NCBI GenBank assembly: GCA_964582875.1
Contig: CAZOTZ010000008.1
Location: 1 to 30,803 of the forward strand
Length of the DNA stretch: 30,803 bases
Direction of reading: 5' to 3'
Source: JAADDV01 sp964582875
Lineage (GTDB): Bacteria; Aquificota; Aquificia; Aquificales; Hydrogenothermaceae
Within the stretch, counting starts at the first letter, position 1. Each line of letters starts with the position of its first letter. Of the stretch, positions 7,861-16,621 are shown one piece after another. The notes beneath the pieces are model-generated. The model was not told the origin of the DNA. It saw only the letters and a list, made by a program, of their open reading frames with translations, and did no database searches. The position numbers and the translations under genes were made by a program.

Positions 7861-9081
7861 TTATTTCACACTTAAGCTGAATATTGGAAGAAGAGTTGCA
7901 AAAACAAAAAATCCAATCAAAGCTGAAAGAACTATCAGTGTTACCGGTTCAAGATAGCTTAAAAAGATTGATATAAGCCTTTCTGTCTGTTTTTTGTATA
8001 TGTCAGATATAAGCTGGAACATATCATCAAGCTGTGCAGTTTCCTCCCCTATTGACACAAGCTGGATACTGTTTTCCGGTAGGAGTTTTTTCTCTTTTAG
8101 AAGCTTACTTAAGGATTTTCCTTTTTTCACCTCTTCCACTAAAGAGTCAAACTGTTTCCTGAGAACAACATTTGAGATTGTTTTATTTGCTATTTCAAGG
8201 GCTCTGTCTAACGTGAGACCTCCTTTTAGAAGAAGTCCCATTGTGTTGCCCCATGTTGAGTACTGGGAGTACAGGTGGACTTTGCTAAAAAATGGTATTT
8301 TTAGCTTTATTTTATCAATTCTTTCTTTTTTAAAAACTTTATTTTTACCTAAAAATATGCCTACAAGAAGAACAGGGGTGATTTTTATAAATAAACCTGA
8401 AAGCTTTGACATGGAAACAACAATTTTTGTAGCTGTTGGGAGCTCTTTTCCAAACTGGGAGTATATTTTTGTTATTGTGGGAACCACAACATTCATTATA
8501 ACAACCATTGCAAGAAACCCTACTACTATAACAATAGTAGGGTATATAAGAGAGTTTATTATCTTTGATTTAAAATCATTTTGTTTTTCTATAAAATCAG
8601 AGGCTGACAGAAATATTTTGTCTAAAGCCCCAGATGCCTCTCCTGCTTTTACCATTTCAACAAGGAACTCTGGGAAAATACCTGTTTTTCCTAATGCTTC
8701 ACCTATAGAGTTTCCTTCCTGAATATAAGTTTTTGCTGATAAAAGTGCATCATGAAGTTTTTTGTTTTCTGTTTGCTTTGATAAAATCTCAAAAATCTGG
8801 GTTATATGTACATTCCTGCTGAGCAAAAGCCCTATTTCATAAAGTAGTAAAGCAAGTTCTTCGTCTGATACTTCTTTTTTAAGGGATATACCTTTTGAGA
8901 GGATATCTTTTAAGTTTTTCCCTTTTTCTGACTTCTGTTTACCTGATACCTCTTCAAACTCTATAAGGATAATACCTTTTGATACAAGAACTTTTTTTAA
9001 AGACTGGGGAGTGGGTGCTTCTTCAACACCTGTTATCTCTTTTCCTGAACTGTTTATTCCCCTGTATCTGTAAAACGGCAT
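7861..9081 (-). CDS. gspF: Type II secretion inner-membrane platform protein GspF
   Basis: GspF is the polytopic core of the T2SS inner-membrane platform and contacts the GspE ATPase and GspL. The 406-aa product has the standard length and layout. It opens with MPFYRYRGINSSGKEITG (the 'YxYxAxdxxGkxxxG' start), then two homologous cytosolic T2SSF helical domains at about 70-190 and 270-390. Each carries the hallmark pattern: LLLSRNVHITQIFEIL...GNSIGEAL and LLLKGGLTLDRALEIA...GKSLSKLL. Membrane helices follow at about 178-200, 228-245 and 375-400. ATG start two bases after the gspE stop. It ends the secretion block; the next gene (HIT) is 20 bases on with no terminator between. A type IV pilus PilC is the alternative, ruled out by the neighbouring gspC/L/M genes. 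Confidence 0.93.
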   Translation of the reverse strand: MPFYRYRGINSSGKEITGVEEAPTPQSLKKVLVSKGIILIEFEEVSGKQKSEKGKNLKDILSKGISLKKEVSDEELALLLYEIGLLLSRNVHITQIFEILSKQTENKKLHDALLSAKTYIQEGNSIGEALGKTGIFPEFLVEMVKAGEASGALDKIFLSASDFIEKQNDFKSKIINSLIYPTIVIVVGFLAMVVIMNVVVPTITKIYSQFGKELPTATKIVVSMSKLSGLFIKITPVLLVGIFLGKNKVFKKERIDKIKLKIPFFSKVHLYSQYSTWGNTMGLLLKGGLTLDRALEIANKTISNVVLRKQFDSLVEEVKKGKSLSKLLKEKKLLPENSIQLVSIGEETAQLDDMFQLISDIYKKQTERLISIFLSYLEPVTLIVLSALIGFFVFATLLPIFSLSVK

Positions 9082-9083
9082 CT

Positions 9084-10520
9084 CTATACCTGTGCTACCT
9101 GAAGAACTTCTTCAATGGTTGTTATGCCTTTAAGTACTTTTTCTATTCCATCCTGAACAAGGGTTTTCATTCCTTTTTCCATTGCCTTTTTTCTTAAATC
9201 TGCTGTTTCTACATTTTTTGATATAAGTCCCCTTATTTCCTCATCAACTTCCATTATTTCGTATATTGCTATTCTTCCTCTGTATCCTGTTCCTAAACAC
9301 TCTTCACAGCCTTTTCCGTAATATAAATAGCTGTTTTTTATATCTTTAGAAGGGTAGTATTTGAGTATTTCTTCCTTTTCTACATCTGAGATTTCCCTTT
9401 CCTCTTTACAGTTTTCACAAATTCTCCTTACTAACCTCTGGGCAATAACACCTTCAAGGGAAGAAGCGATAAGGAAAGGTTCAACTCCCATATCCACAAG
9501 CCTTGCAACAGCAGAAGGAGCGTCATTTGTGTGTAATGTTGAAAGAACAAGGTGCCCTGTCATTGAAGCGTGTATAGCTATTTCTGCTGTTTCTAAATCT
9601 CTAATCTCACCTACCATTATAATATCAGGGTCTTGACGGAGTATACTCCTCAGACCATTTGCAAATGTAAGGTTTATCTGGGGGTTTACCTGTATCTGAC
9701 TTATTCCCTGTATCTGATATTCAACAGGGTCTTCTATTGTTATTATATTTTTCCTTGGGCTTTTAAGCTTTAAAAGGGATGCATAAAGGGTTGTTGATTT
9801 ACCTGAACCTGTAGGTCCTGTTATAAGGACAAGTCCATGGGGCTTTTTTATTATCCTCTCGTATTTTTCCCTGTCTTCCGGTGAAAAACCAAGTTCTTCA
9901 AGGGTAAGGATTTTGTTTGATTTATCAAGTAGCCTTATTACTATTCTTTCCCCAAAAACTGTTGGGAGTGTTGATACCCTCATATCAAGCTCTTTATTCC
10001 CTATTTTTACCCTTATTCTTCCGTCCTGGGGCAATCTTTTTTCTGCAACATTTAGTTTTGAGATTACTTTTATCCTTGATACAACCTGAGGATAAGCTGA
10101 TTTAGGTAATGTCTGTACTTCATGGAGAACGCCATCTAATCTAAATCTAACTGAAACAGTGTCTGCAAAAGGCTCAAAATGTATATCTGAAACGTTTGTT
10201 CTCACAGCTTTTAGAAAAATTGAGTTTAAAAGCTGTATAACAGGGGAGTCTGAACCCTCAAGGAGATTTTCAAAAAAACTTTCTTCTTTCTCTTCCCCTT
10301 CTTTATCTATATCACTTTCTATATTTGCTATGTACTCTTCAAGTTTTTCTAAAAACTCTTCTTCTGAAATCAAAACTGTTTCTGGAGGTTCCCCTGTTAA
10401 AAATCTTACATCTTCAACAGCATAGAAAGGAGTTTTTTCTGTTATATAAACCTTATTTTCCCCTGCTGGGAGTATCTGGTTCTCTTTTATAAAGTCCAGT
10501 GAAAGGTTTAAAGCTTTAAT
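9084..10520 (-). CDS. gspE: Type II secretion ATPase GspE (ATT start proposed)
   Basis: GspE is the cytosolic hexameric ATPase that powers pseudopilus assembly. From a proposed ATT start at 10520 the protein is 478 aa. An N-terminal GspE/GspL-interaction segment (KALNLSLDFIKENQILPAG) covers the first 60 residues; then come the N2 domain, a Walker A (GPTGSGKST at about 235-243), an Asp box, a Walker B region (DIIMVGEIRDLETAEIA) and the zinc-binding C-terminal insertion with CENC and CEEC. The first ATG/GTG/TTG-type start in frame is a TTG at 10373, but the in-frame N-terminal homology extends 49 codons upstream to a stop codon. GGAGGT at 10532-10527 lies six bases before ATT. That ribosome binding site overlaps the gspD stop. 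CTG, or another weak codon nearby, is the alternative. Confidence 0.9.
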   Translation of the reverse strand: MKALNLSLDFIKENQILPAGENKVYITEKTPFYAVEDVRFLTGEPPETVLISEEEFLEKLEEYIANIESDIDKEGEEKEESFFENLLEGSDSPVIQLLNSIFLKAVRTNVSDIHFEPFADTVSVRFRLDGVLHEVQTLPKSAYPQVVSRIKVISKLNVAEKRLPQDGRIRVKIGNKELDMRVSTLPTVFGERIVIRLLDKSNKILTLEELGFSPEDREKYERIIKKPHGLVLITGPTGSGKSTTLYASLLKLKSPRKNIITIEDPVEYQIQGISQIQVNPQINLTFANGLRSILRQDPDIIMVGEIRDLETAEIAIHASMTGHLVLSTLHTNDAPSAVARLVDMGVEPFLIASSLEGVIAQRLVRRICENCKEEREISDVEKEEILKYYPSKDIKNSYLYYGKGCEECLGTGYRGRIAIYEIMEVDEEIRGLISKNVETADLRKKAMEKGMKTLVQDGIEKVLKGITTIEEVLQVAQV

Positions 10521-10532
10521 GGTTTAACCTCC
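10518..10532 (-). promoter_or_regulatory. gspE ribosome binding site and ATT initiation codon
   Basis: On the minus strand the last codons of gspD supply GGAGGT (10532-10527), followed by TAAACC and then ATT (10520-10518). Spacing is six bases, ideal for initiation. No ATG, GTG or TTG exists in frame between the upstream stop (TAA, 10526-10524) and the TTG at 10373, while the intervening 49 codons encode a recognisable GspE N-terminal domain. Confidence 0.55.
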
Positions 10533-12545
10533 AAAGAAACTTCTATATTCATCTATAATATCTTCATTCTTTTTCTGTTCAACTTTCTTTTCTTTTTTCT
10601 CTTTATTTTTTATCTTCTGAAGTTCTTTAACAATCTTCATATGTTCCTCTGTTATTTTTGCAAGGTCTTCAGGTTTGTTTATAACAAAAGGTGTTATAAA
10701 AACAAAAAGGTTAGTTTTGTCCATGTTGTTATTTCTGTACTTAAAGAGATTTCCTATAAGTGGTATATGGGATAAAACAGGAACTCCTTCCATTGTTTTT
10801 ACTGTTTTTTTAGAAATAAGACCACCTAAAACAACTGTTTTTCCATTTTCAACTGTTATTGTTGTGTCTATTTCCCTTTTTGAGGTTTTAGGTACTATGT
10901 AGCTTAGATTTCCAACTTTTGCAGACTCAAAACCGATAATATCGTTCACTTCCTGGTGAAGTTCCATTATTACATTTTTTCCTGATATATGGGGAGTGAC
11001 CTCAAGTATCAGTCCAACTTCTTTATAGTCATAGTTAACTATAGGATTTCCGTTAACATCGTACTTGACACTCTGGGCGTATGGTATCACCTGAGAAACA
11101 TTTATTTTTGCTTTCATATTATCCATAGCAAGTATTTTTGGTGATGATATAACGTTAAAGCCTGAGCCTTTTTCAAGGAGTGAAAACATAAATAAAAGCT
11201 CCGGGAAAAACAGGGTATTTCCATTAAGGTCAATAGTTTTTCCTGATGTTGATAAAACACCTGCAACAAAATTCGTCTGGGTTACAAGGTTATAAAAACC
11301 GCTATCAGATATACCACCTTTAAAAGCAGTTCCTCCCTGTGTTCCGAATATCTGCCATCTAACTCCCATCTCTTTTAAAGCAGACTGGGAAACTTCTGTT
11401 ATGAATGCAGTTATAAGTATCTGTTTCTTCTGTTTATCAAGGTTTTCCACTAATGATTTTATTGCTTCATACTCTATCTTATTTGCATATATAACAAGGG
11501 AGTTTGATGTTTCTTCAGCTATCACTTTTGGTTTTTCCTTTTGGGTTTTTACTGTTCTTGTTATTGAAACTGAAGGTTTTCCTTTCGCTTTTTTAGATTG
11601 GGCTTTTTCTGTTTCAAAGGAAACGAGACTTATATTTTCAAGGAGCTGGTTTAAAACATTTGCTATATCCTTGGCTTTTGTGTTTTTTAGCTGAATAGTC
11701 CAGAACCTTCTGTAAGCAAGGTTTTCAACAGGAACATCAAGCTCAGATACTATTTTATCTATCTTTGGGATTGCCTCCTTTGGGGCTTTTACTATTACTG
11801 CATTCTGGGATTTCAGGTTAAATGTTTTTACTGCTATACCTTTTTTAGCATAATCTCCAAAGATAACGTTTATAGCTGAAGATATTTCTGAAGATTCAGC
11901 AAACTTCAGTTTGTAAATCTTTATCTGTTTTCCTGCTTCTGATGTATCAAGCATTGATATAACTTTTTTTATGTTTCTTATATTTGATGCAGTATCTGTG
12001 ATTATCAGAACACTGGCTGGGTTATATGAAAAGACTAATCCCCTTGGGGATTTCAGTCCCCTTACAACATTTAAAACCTGAAATATATCTGCATTTTTTA
12101 ATCTGTAAACGTAAGTTATAACTTCTTCTGATTTCCTGCTGTTTTCCTTTAAAGGAGGTACCATATTCCTTGATATAGCTGTTGAGACAATCTCTACATG
12201 ACTTCCTTTATCAACTATAGTGTAGTTTCTTGTTCTCAGTATAGATGTGTATATATCCCATGCCTGTTGGATTGTTACAGGTTCCGAAAAGACAAGGGAC
12301 GCAGTTCCTCTTAAATCTGTCCCGATGACAATATTTTTTCCTGTTAGCTCTGCAATAAAGTAAGTAAGCAAGTTAAGGTCTATCTTTTCAAAATTAAAGT
12401 AAACTTTACCTGTTTTCTTAAAAGTTTTTGCTTCTTCTATTACTTCATCAAATGTAAGTTCTTCTGCAAAACTTTTTGGAATGTTAAGATGAAAAAGAAT
12501 AGCTATCAGAACAACTAAAACAAAAAATCTTCTCTTACCGTTCAT
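10524..12545 (-). CDS. gspD: Type II secretion outer-membrane secretin GspD
   Basis: GspD forms the multimeric outer-membrane channel through which folded substrates leave. The 673-aa precursor has a Sec signal peptide (MNGKRRFF, then a hydrophobic core, with cleavage likely after Ala27 in KSFA). It then shows the N0 domain (about 45-120: FEKIDLNLLTYFIAELTGKNIVIG), and N1, N2 and N3 KH-like domains to about 410, with an inserted Lys/Ser-rich loop near 305-335. The secretin C-domain covers about 415-630. The VPVLSHIPLIGNLFKYR signature near 605-621 and the TVENGKTVVLGGLI segment before it are diagnostic. The tail after 640 is a charged, Lys/Glu-rich helix without a clear S-domain, and no pilotin gene is visible. 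It starts 14 bases after the gspC stop. Confidence 0.95.
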   Translation of the reverse strand: MNGKRRFFVLVVLIAILFHLNIPKSFAEELTFDEVIEEAKTFKKTGKVYFNFEKIDLNLLTYFIAELTGKNIVIGTDLRGTASLVFSEPVTIQQAWDIYTSILRTRNYTIVDKGSHVEIVSTAISRNMVPPLKENSRKSEEVITYVYRLKNADIFQVLNVVRGLKSPRGLVFSYNPASVLIITDTASNIRNIKKVISMLDTSEAGKQIKIYKLKFAESSEISSAINVIFGDYAKKGIAVKTFNLKSQNAVIVKAPKEAIPKIDKIVSELDVPVENLAYRRFWTIQLKNTKAKDIANVLNQLLENISLVSFETEKAQSKKAKGKPSVSITRTVKTQKEKPKVIAEETSNSLVIYANKIEYEAIKSLVENLDKQKKQILITAFITEVSQSALKEMGVRWQIFGTQGGTAFKGGISDSGFYNLVTQTNFVAGVLSTSGKTIDLNGNTLFFPELLFMFSLLEKGSGFNVISSPKILAMDNMKAKINVSQVIPYAQSVKYDVNGNPIVNYDYKEVGLILEVTPHISGKNVIMELHQEVNDIIGFESAKVGNLSYIVPKTSKREIDTTITVENGKTVVLGGLISKKTVKTMEGVPVLSHIPLIGNLFKYRNNNMDKTNLFVFITPFVINKPEDLAKITEEHMKIVKELQKIKNKEKKEKKVEQKKNEDIIDEYRSFFGG

Positions 12546-12559
12546 CTTCCCCTCTAAAT

Positions 12560-13420
12560 TTAGTGTATTTCATAAACAAGAACTTTTCTTTTTCCTCTTC
12601 TTTCTATCTCTACCTGAACTAAATCTTCATTTCTGAGGATATTGTATATTTTAAAAGCTTCTTCAACTGTTCTTACAGGTCTTCCATTTACACTTAATAT
12701 CAGGTCTCCACTTCTGAGACCATATTTGTATAAAAGACTTCCTGGTTTTACATACCTGAATTTAAATCCCACTGTTTCTCCATTTCTAACAACAGGAACT
12801 ATAAAGACGTCTTTTAGGATTGAACCTATATCTGCTGTCTGTTCCTGTACAAACCTCCTATCAAGTCTGAAAACTTCTTTTTGAATATTTTTTGATAACT
12901 TTTCCTCTTTTTTTCTAAAACTTTTAGATGTAAGTTTTGTTCCTGCAGTGCTTATTTTTACAGAAAGCTTATACCTGTTTCCTCCTTTTGAAAGAATTAT
13001 AAAGTACTTACCTATCTCTTCTACCTTAAAACCATTTACTAAAGAGCCTACTTTTACAATTTTACTTTCTTTTCCTGCTTTTATAAGAGCGTACTTCTGT
13101 CTATCAAGTACAAGGGTACCAATTAGGGATATATTTCCTACAGATGTTCCTGAAGAGAGTATCTTTTTTTCTTTTTTTCCTTTTTCTTCTTTTACAACCT
13201 GAATTTGTTTCTCTTTTTTTCTAAAAATAAGGGAGATATCCTGATAGTTTTCTACCGGCTTTTTTTCTACCTGTACAGGTTTAATAACTTCAGGGGGTAA
13301 GGAAAAAAATCTATACTCAATATACAGGTTTAAGATAAGGGCTAAAGTTGCACCTATTGAAAAGAACAAAACACCAACAAAAAGTTTATTTATATCAAAC
13401 TGTTTTATCTTTTCAAACAT
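12560..13420 (-). CDS. gspC: Type II secretion protein GspC (HR + PDZ domains)
   Basis: GspC links the inner-membrane platform to the secretin. The 286-aa bitopic protein has a short cytosolic tail, one membrane helix at about 14-34, a Lys-rich periplasmic linker, and an HR domain at about 94-155 (ISLIGTLVLDRQKYALIKAG then IVKVGSLVNGFKVEEIG). A second linker is followed by a PDZ domain at about 205-286 (GFKFRYVKPGSLLYKYGLRSGDLILSVNGRPV). The HR domain is known to bind GspD N0; the PDZ domain is implicated in substrate recognition. It lies between gspN and gspD, five and 14 bases away. ATG start. Most gsp operons begin with gspC; here it is downstream of gspN. Confidence 0.9.
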   Translation of the reverse strand: MFEKIKQFDINKLFVGVLFFSIGATLALILNLYIEYRFFSLPPEVIKPVQVEKKPVENYQDISLIFRKKEKQIQVVKEEKGKKEKKILSSGTSVGNISLIGTLVLDRQKYALIKAGKESKIVKVGSLVNGFKVEEIGKYFIILSKGGNRYKLSVKISTAGTKLTSKSFRKKEEKLSKNIQKEVFRLDRRFVQEQTADIGSILKDVFIVPVVRNGETVGFKFRYVKPGSLLYKYGLRSGDLILSVNGRPVRTVEEAFKIYNILRNEDLVQVEIERRGKRKVLVYEIH

Positions 13421-13425
13421 TCTTT

Positions 13426-14085
13426 CTAAAATCCTTCAAGTAAAAATGGATTTATGTTTATTTCCTGTGTCACAGGTCTACCAAAAACTTTTCCTTTAAA
13501 TATCCCTTTTATTCTAACATCTTTAGTGTTATCTACAGGTAATCTTAATTTTCCTGTAAATGTTCCATTTATATTTTTCCCGTGTATTTCAGCTGAAATT
13601 TTTGATTTTTTATCTTCTGGAGCAAGTTTCCAATTTACCTGAATATCCCTTAGACCAAGTTTTTTAAACTCTTTTATTAATAACTTTCCATTTCCTTTTG
13701 TAAGTATATATCTGCCGTTTTTTGTAAATTTTATACTTGTTGTTATTTTTCCTTTCAAAACCGGGTTTTTCTGATAGTTTTCAAGTGGTAAATCTGTTAG
13801 CTTTAGTTTTGCTTTCCTTTCTAAAAAGTTAACTTTAAAGAAATTCTCCATATTTATCTTAGAAATAATATTCACAAAGTTGTTTTCTATAAAAAGTTTC
13901 GGGATATAAAGCTTTTTATACTCTATATCGTAGATTTTTAGCGAAAACAGGTTCCCTTCTATTTTTGAATAACTGATGTTATTCTCTGTAAGAAAGTATC
14001 CAGCTATAGTTTTAGCTGGAAAAGTCATCAAAAAAGTTGAAAAAAAACCTATAAGAAAGACCATTAAGTAAAAAAACTTTCTCAA
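13426..14085 (-). CDS. gspN: Type II secretion protein GspN
   Basis: GspN is an accessory inner-membrane/periplasmic T2SS component of poorly defined role, present in only some systems. The 219-aa product has one N-terminal hydrophobic segment (about 5-22) and a periplasmic beta-rich body of repeated amphipathic strands (LFSLKIYDIEYKKLYIPKLF, GKITTSIKFTKNGRYIL, GTFTGKLRLP). This matches the GspN/AsmA-like style of fold. It ends in PFLLEGF without a second membrane helix. The start is TTG, chosen because GGGAGAG lies just upstream at the gspM stop and no better codon fits. Position between gspM and gspC supports the call more than sequence identity, which is low in this family. Confidence 0.75.
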   Translation of the reverse strand: MRKFFYLMVFLIGFFSTFLMTFPAKTIAGYFLTENNISYSKIEGNLFSLKIYDIEYKKLYIPKLFIENNFVNIISKINMENFFKVNFLERKAKLKLTDLPLENYQKNPVLKGKITTSIKFTKNGRYILTKGNGKLLIKEFKKLGLRDIQVNWKLAPEDKKSKISAEIHGKNINGTFTGKLRLPVDNTKDVRIKGIFKGKVFGRPVTQEININPFLLEGF

Positions 14086-14097
14086 AAACCACTCTCC

Positions 14098-14568
14098 CTA
14101 TTCTGAGATAACCATTCTAACATTTAACTCCCCATTTCCTTTTGGGTCTTCCATTGAGAAGTAGGTTATTTTCAGATTTTTTCTTTTTATGTATGAGATA
14201 AAAGAGGTTAACCTTTCTCCATCTACCTTCTCAAAAGAAACTTCTATACTTCCTTTTCTATAGGGCTTTAGGGAAGTTATGTTATCTTTTATTCCTGCTT
14301 TTTCTGCAAGATTTTCAACAAAGCTTAAAGAAAGGGATACTTCCCTGTACTTTGGTTTATAGGAGATGTACTGGGAAGTGAGTTTTAAAAGTCTGTGGTA
14401 ATCCTGTATTTCTTTAACTATCTTCCTGTCTAAACCTTCAAGTTTGTTAATATTAGGAACTGTTATATAAAAAATACCAAGTATAAAGATTACTCCGTAT
14501 ATCCCAAGAAACAGAAGAATTCTTTCCCTTTTTTCTAAACTTTCAAGGTAAAGTATGAGCCTTTTCAT
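14098..14568 (-). CDS. gspM: Type II secretion protein GspM
   Basis: GspM is a small bitopic inner-membrane protein that partners GspL. The 156-aa product has a basic N-terminus (MKRLILYLESLEKRERIL), one membrane helix at about 17-36, a coiled-coil stretch (VPNINKLEGLDRKIVKEIQDY), and a C-terminal ferredoxin-like domain (SIEVSFEKVDGERLTSFISYI...LKITYFSMEDP). The LxxREr motif just before the helix is typical. I chose the ATG at 14568, sharing one base with the gspL stop (TGATG), because AGGTGA is then six bases upstream. A TTG one codon earlier is possible. The family is weakly conserved, but gene order and topology make the call solid. Confidence 0.85.
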   Translation of the reverse strand: MKRLILYLESLEKRERILLFLGIYGVIFILGIFYITVPNINKLEGLDRKIVKEIQDYHRLLKLTSQYISYKPKYREVSLSLSFVENLAEKAGIKDNITSLKPYRKGSIEVSFEKVDGERLTSFISYIKRKNLKITYFSMEDPKGNGELNVRMVISE

Positions 14569-15722
14569 CAAATCTCACCTTTCACAGAAAATCTAACGTT
14601 CCCTTCAGGGGTTGATACTGTTTCATTTATCTGAGCTTTAAACTCCATAGAAAGAACATTTTTAAACTTTTCAACATCAGATATTGATGTAGCTTTTCCC
14701 TGTACAGTAAACATACTTCCGTCTATGTTTATCCTGTATATCTCTGTTATGTTCGCAACATCTTTTGCCTTTCCAATCTGTTTTAGAACATCTGCTGCGT
14801 CTTTGTATGTTTCTCCTGACTTTTGAACAGAAGCAACAAGCCCTTCTGCTTGCATTAAAGGGTCGTAAACTGTTCCTGAAGCATTAAAGTACTTTATGAA
14901 TATCTCTTTTTCTTTTGATTTGACCTTTTTTAACTCTTCACTTTTTATAGTGTTTCCAACAAAAAGACCAACATTTATAAGGATAATAGATAAAGCAAGA
15001 TAACCAGCACCTTTTATGAACTTTGATAAAACTTCTTCTTCATCTTTGTGTATAAAATCAATACCAAATTCATCTATTCCTTTTAAAACAAGTCCAAACG
15101 CAACGTTGTACTCTGGATTTTCTGTTGGGTTGTTAAGTATTCTGTTTTTCTCAATTTTTTCTTGTATGTAATCAGGCACTATCCCGGAAAACATTACAGT
15201 TTTCTTTTCAATAAGGTTTTTTTTGTGTATTTCTTCTTCTCTTATAACTCTGACAGTTTCAGGGAAATTGTTTCTGAAACTTATAAGATAGATGTAGTCT
15301 TTAGAAAAATGAACTATAACTCCGTTGTGTATGTAATGGAATTTTGTTAATCTCATTAATGCAAATATTTCACTGTCTACACTACTTTTCTCATCAAAAT
15401 CTTTAAGGTCTTCTTTTTTCACAATCACACAGAAAACTTCTACTTTTCCATCTTCTGGTCTTTCCCTGTATACATATGAGTACTCAACTTCATCAAAAGG
15501 TACAGGTAAGTCTATCTGGAGGTTTCCTTTAACTGCTTTTTCTATTTTGTCTTTGTTTTTAAAAGGAAACAGATATTTCCTGAAAATAGACCTGTTTACA
15601 GGAAATCCGTATATAACTTTTGAGGGTTTTTTCCCCTCTAATACCTTTACTTCCTTTTTTAAAGGGTTTACCTCCCCAGTAAGAGATTTTCCTGTACCTA
15701 AATCAACGCCAGAAACTATCAT
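14568..15722 (-). CDS. gspL: Type II secretion protein GspL (actin-like cytosolic domain)
   Basis: GspL anchors GspE to the inner membrane. The 384-aa protein has an N-terminal actin/PilM-like cytosolic domain (MIVSGVDLGTGKSLTGEV, with FPFKNKDKIEKAVKGNLQIDLPVPFDEVEYSYV near 52-83), one membrane helix at about 239-258 (YLALSIILINVGLFVGNTI), and a periplasmic coiled-coil plus ferredoxin-like domain to the end. That is the PilM-PilN fusion architecture of GspL. Its ATG follows the gspK stop directly (TAAATG), and its stop touches gspM, so translation of the three genes is coupled. Confidence 0.9.
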   Translation of the reverse strand: MIVSGVDLGTGKSLTGEVNPLKKEVKVLEGKKPSKVIYGFPVNRSIFRKYLFPFKNKDKIEKAVKGNLQIDLPVPFDEVEYSYVYRERPEDGKVEVFCVIVKKEDLKDFDEKSSVDSEIFALMRLTKFHYIHNGVIVHFSKDYIYLISFRNNFPETVRVIREEEIHKKNLIEKKTVMFSGIVPDYIQEKIEKNRILNNPTENPEYNVAFGLVLKGIDEFGIDFIHKDEEEVLSKFIKGAGYLALSIILINVGLFVGNTIKSEELKKVKSKEKEIFIKYFNASGTVYDPLMQAEGLVASVQKSGETYKDAADVLKQIGKAKDVANITEIYRINIDGSMFTVQGKATSISDVEKFKNVLSMEFKAQINETVSTPEGNVRFSVKGEI

Positions 15723-16619
15723 TTAGTAAACTTTTCTCCATTTTTTTATTATTTTTTTCCCATTTCTCTGGACTAAAAATATAACTTTATAATCTCTATC
15801 GCCAAGTTTTATATCCATGTTAATTAGAAAGTTATTACTTTTTACATCGGTTATCGTGGAAATTCTGTGAATTATATCTCCTGTTATACCATCAACAAGG
15901 TCTAAATCGTTTAAATTTTTAAAAGGTTTTTTCTTCCTGTAAGATATTATTGCATTTGCTATGTTCTCATCTATATCAGGGTCTAAAGACATCAGAACAT
16001 ATTTAGGAGCTGTGTTTACGTTAACCTTTCCATTTGAGTAAGGGGATAAAACAGAACGGAGACCTGGTATAAAACCAGTAGGGGAAACTCTTCCGTTAAA
16101 GACTGTTTTATCAATCCCCTGTATCAGTAAAAGCTCATCTAAAGAGTCTAATCTGCTGTTTTTTGCCTGATAGTCAGGGTATTTTTCAATGCCTCCACTA
16201 CTTATATCATCTTTATCTATCCAGTCTACTATGTTGTAAAGGACTGTTTTGTTTATATCAAGTAAGTCAAAAAGTCTGTCAAACACTCTCATATATTTTT
16301 CATTAATTTTCCCCTGTTTGTTAACAAGGTAGTTTGGATTTAGATATCTTTCCTGGTCAACAACTGTAACAGTTACTTTCCCATTTTCTATAGGTACAGA
16401 TATATTTTGACTCCAGAACTCACCTATGTAATCAACTTTTGGGTCATCATTTCTGAAAATCTCTTTAACAGCTTCAAAAGCAAGGTCAGACATCATATAA
16501 ATCTGTTCATACTCAACTGTTCTGTTAACGTACTCATCAAAAATATAGCTATCTTCAGAAACAGAAGTAACTGTAGCAGTTATTCCTCCTATAAGAAGCA
16601 ACACAACGATAAGTAACAA
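15723..16619 (-). CDS. gspK: Type II secretion minor pseudopilin GspK (no visible prepilin leader)
   Basis: GspK caps the pseudopilus tip with GspI and GspJ. The 298-aa product has the GspK body: an N-terminal hydrophobic helix (LLIVVLLLIGGITATVTSV), the VTVVDQERYLNPNYLVN segment near 79-95, the large alpha domain with FDLLDINKTVLYNIVDWIDKDD, and two helix-hairpin-helix-like stretches (LLLIQGIDKTVF and LNDLDLVDGITGDII). The GSGIEKYPDYQAKN-like loop (here SSGGIEKYPDYQAKNSRLDS) is characteristic. The start is TTG two bases after the gspJ stop, with GGGAGA upstream. The frame before this TTG encodes no basic leader or Gly/Phe-type cleavage site, so the protein seems to begin where a processed GspK would. 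That is unusual and may reflect an assembly error. Confidence 0.85.
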   Translation of the reverse strand: MLLIVVLLLIGGITATVTSVSEDSYIFDEYVNRTVEYEQIYMMSDLAFEAVKEIFRNDDPKVDYIGEFWSQNISVPIENGKVTVTVVDQERYLNPNYLVNKQGKINEKYMRVFDRLFDLLDINKTVLYNIVDWIDKDDISSGGIEKYPDYQAKNSRLDSLDELLLIQGIDKTVFNGRVSPTGFIPGLRSVLSPYSNGKVNVNTAPKYVLMSLDPDIDENIANAIISYRKKKPFKNLNDLDLVDGITGDIIHRISTITDVKSNNFLINMDIKLGDRDYKVIFLVQRNGKKIIKKWRKVY

Positions 16620-16621
16620 TT

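Noticed and set aside
7994..8722. 242-residue open frame on the plus strand
   Set aside because: It is antisense to gspF, which has clear domain matches; composition is that of a complementary shadow.
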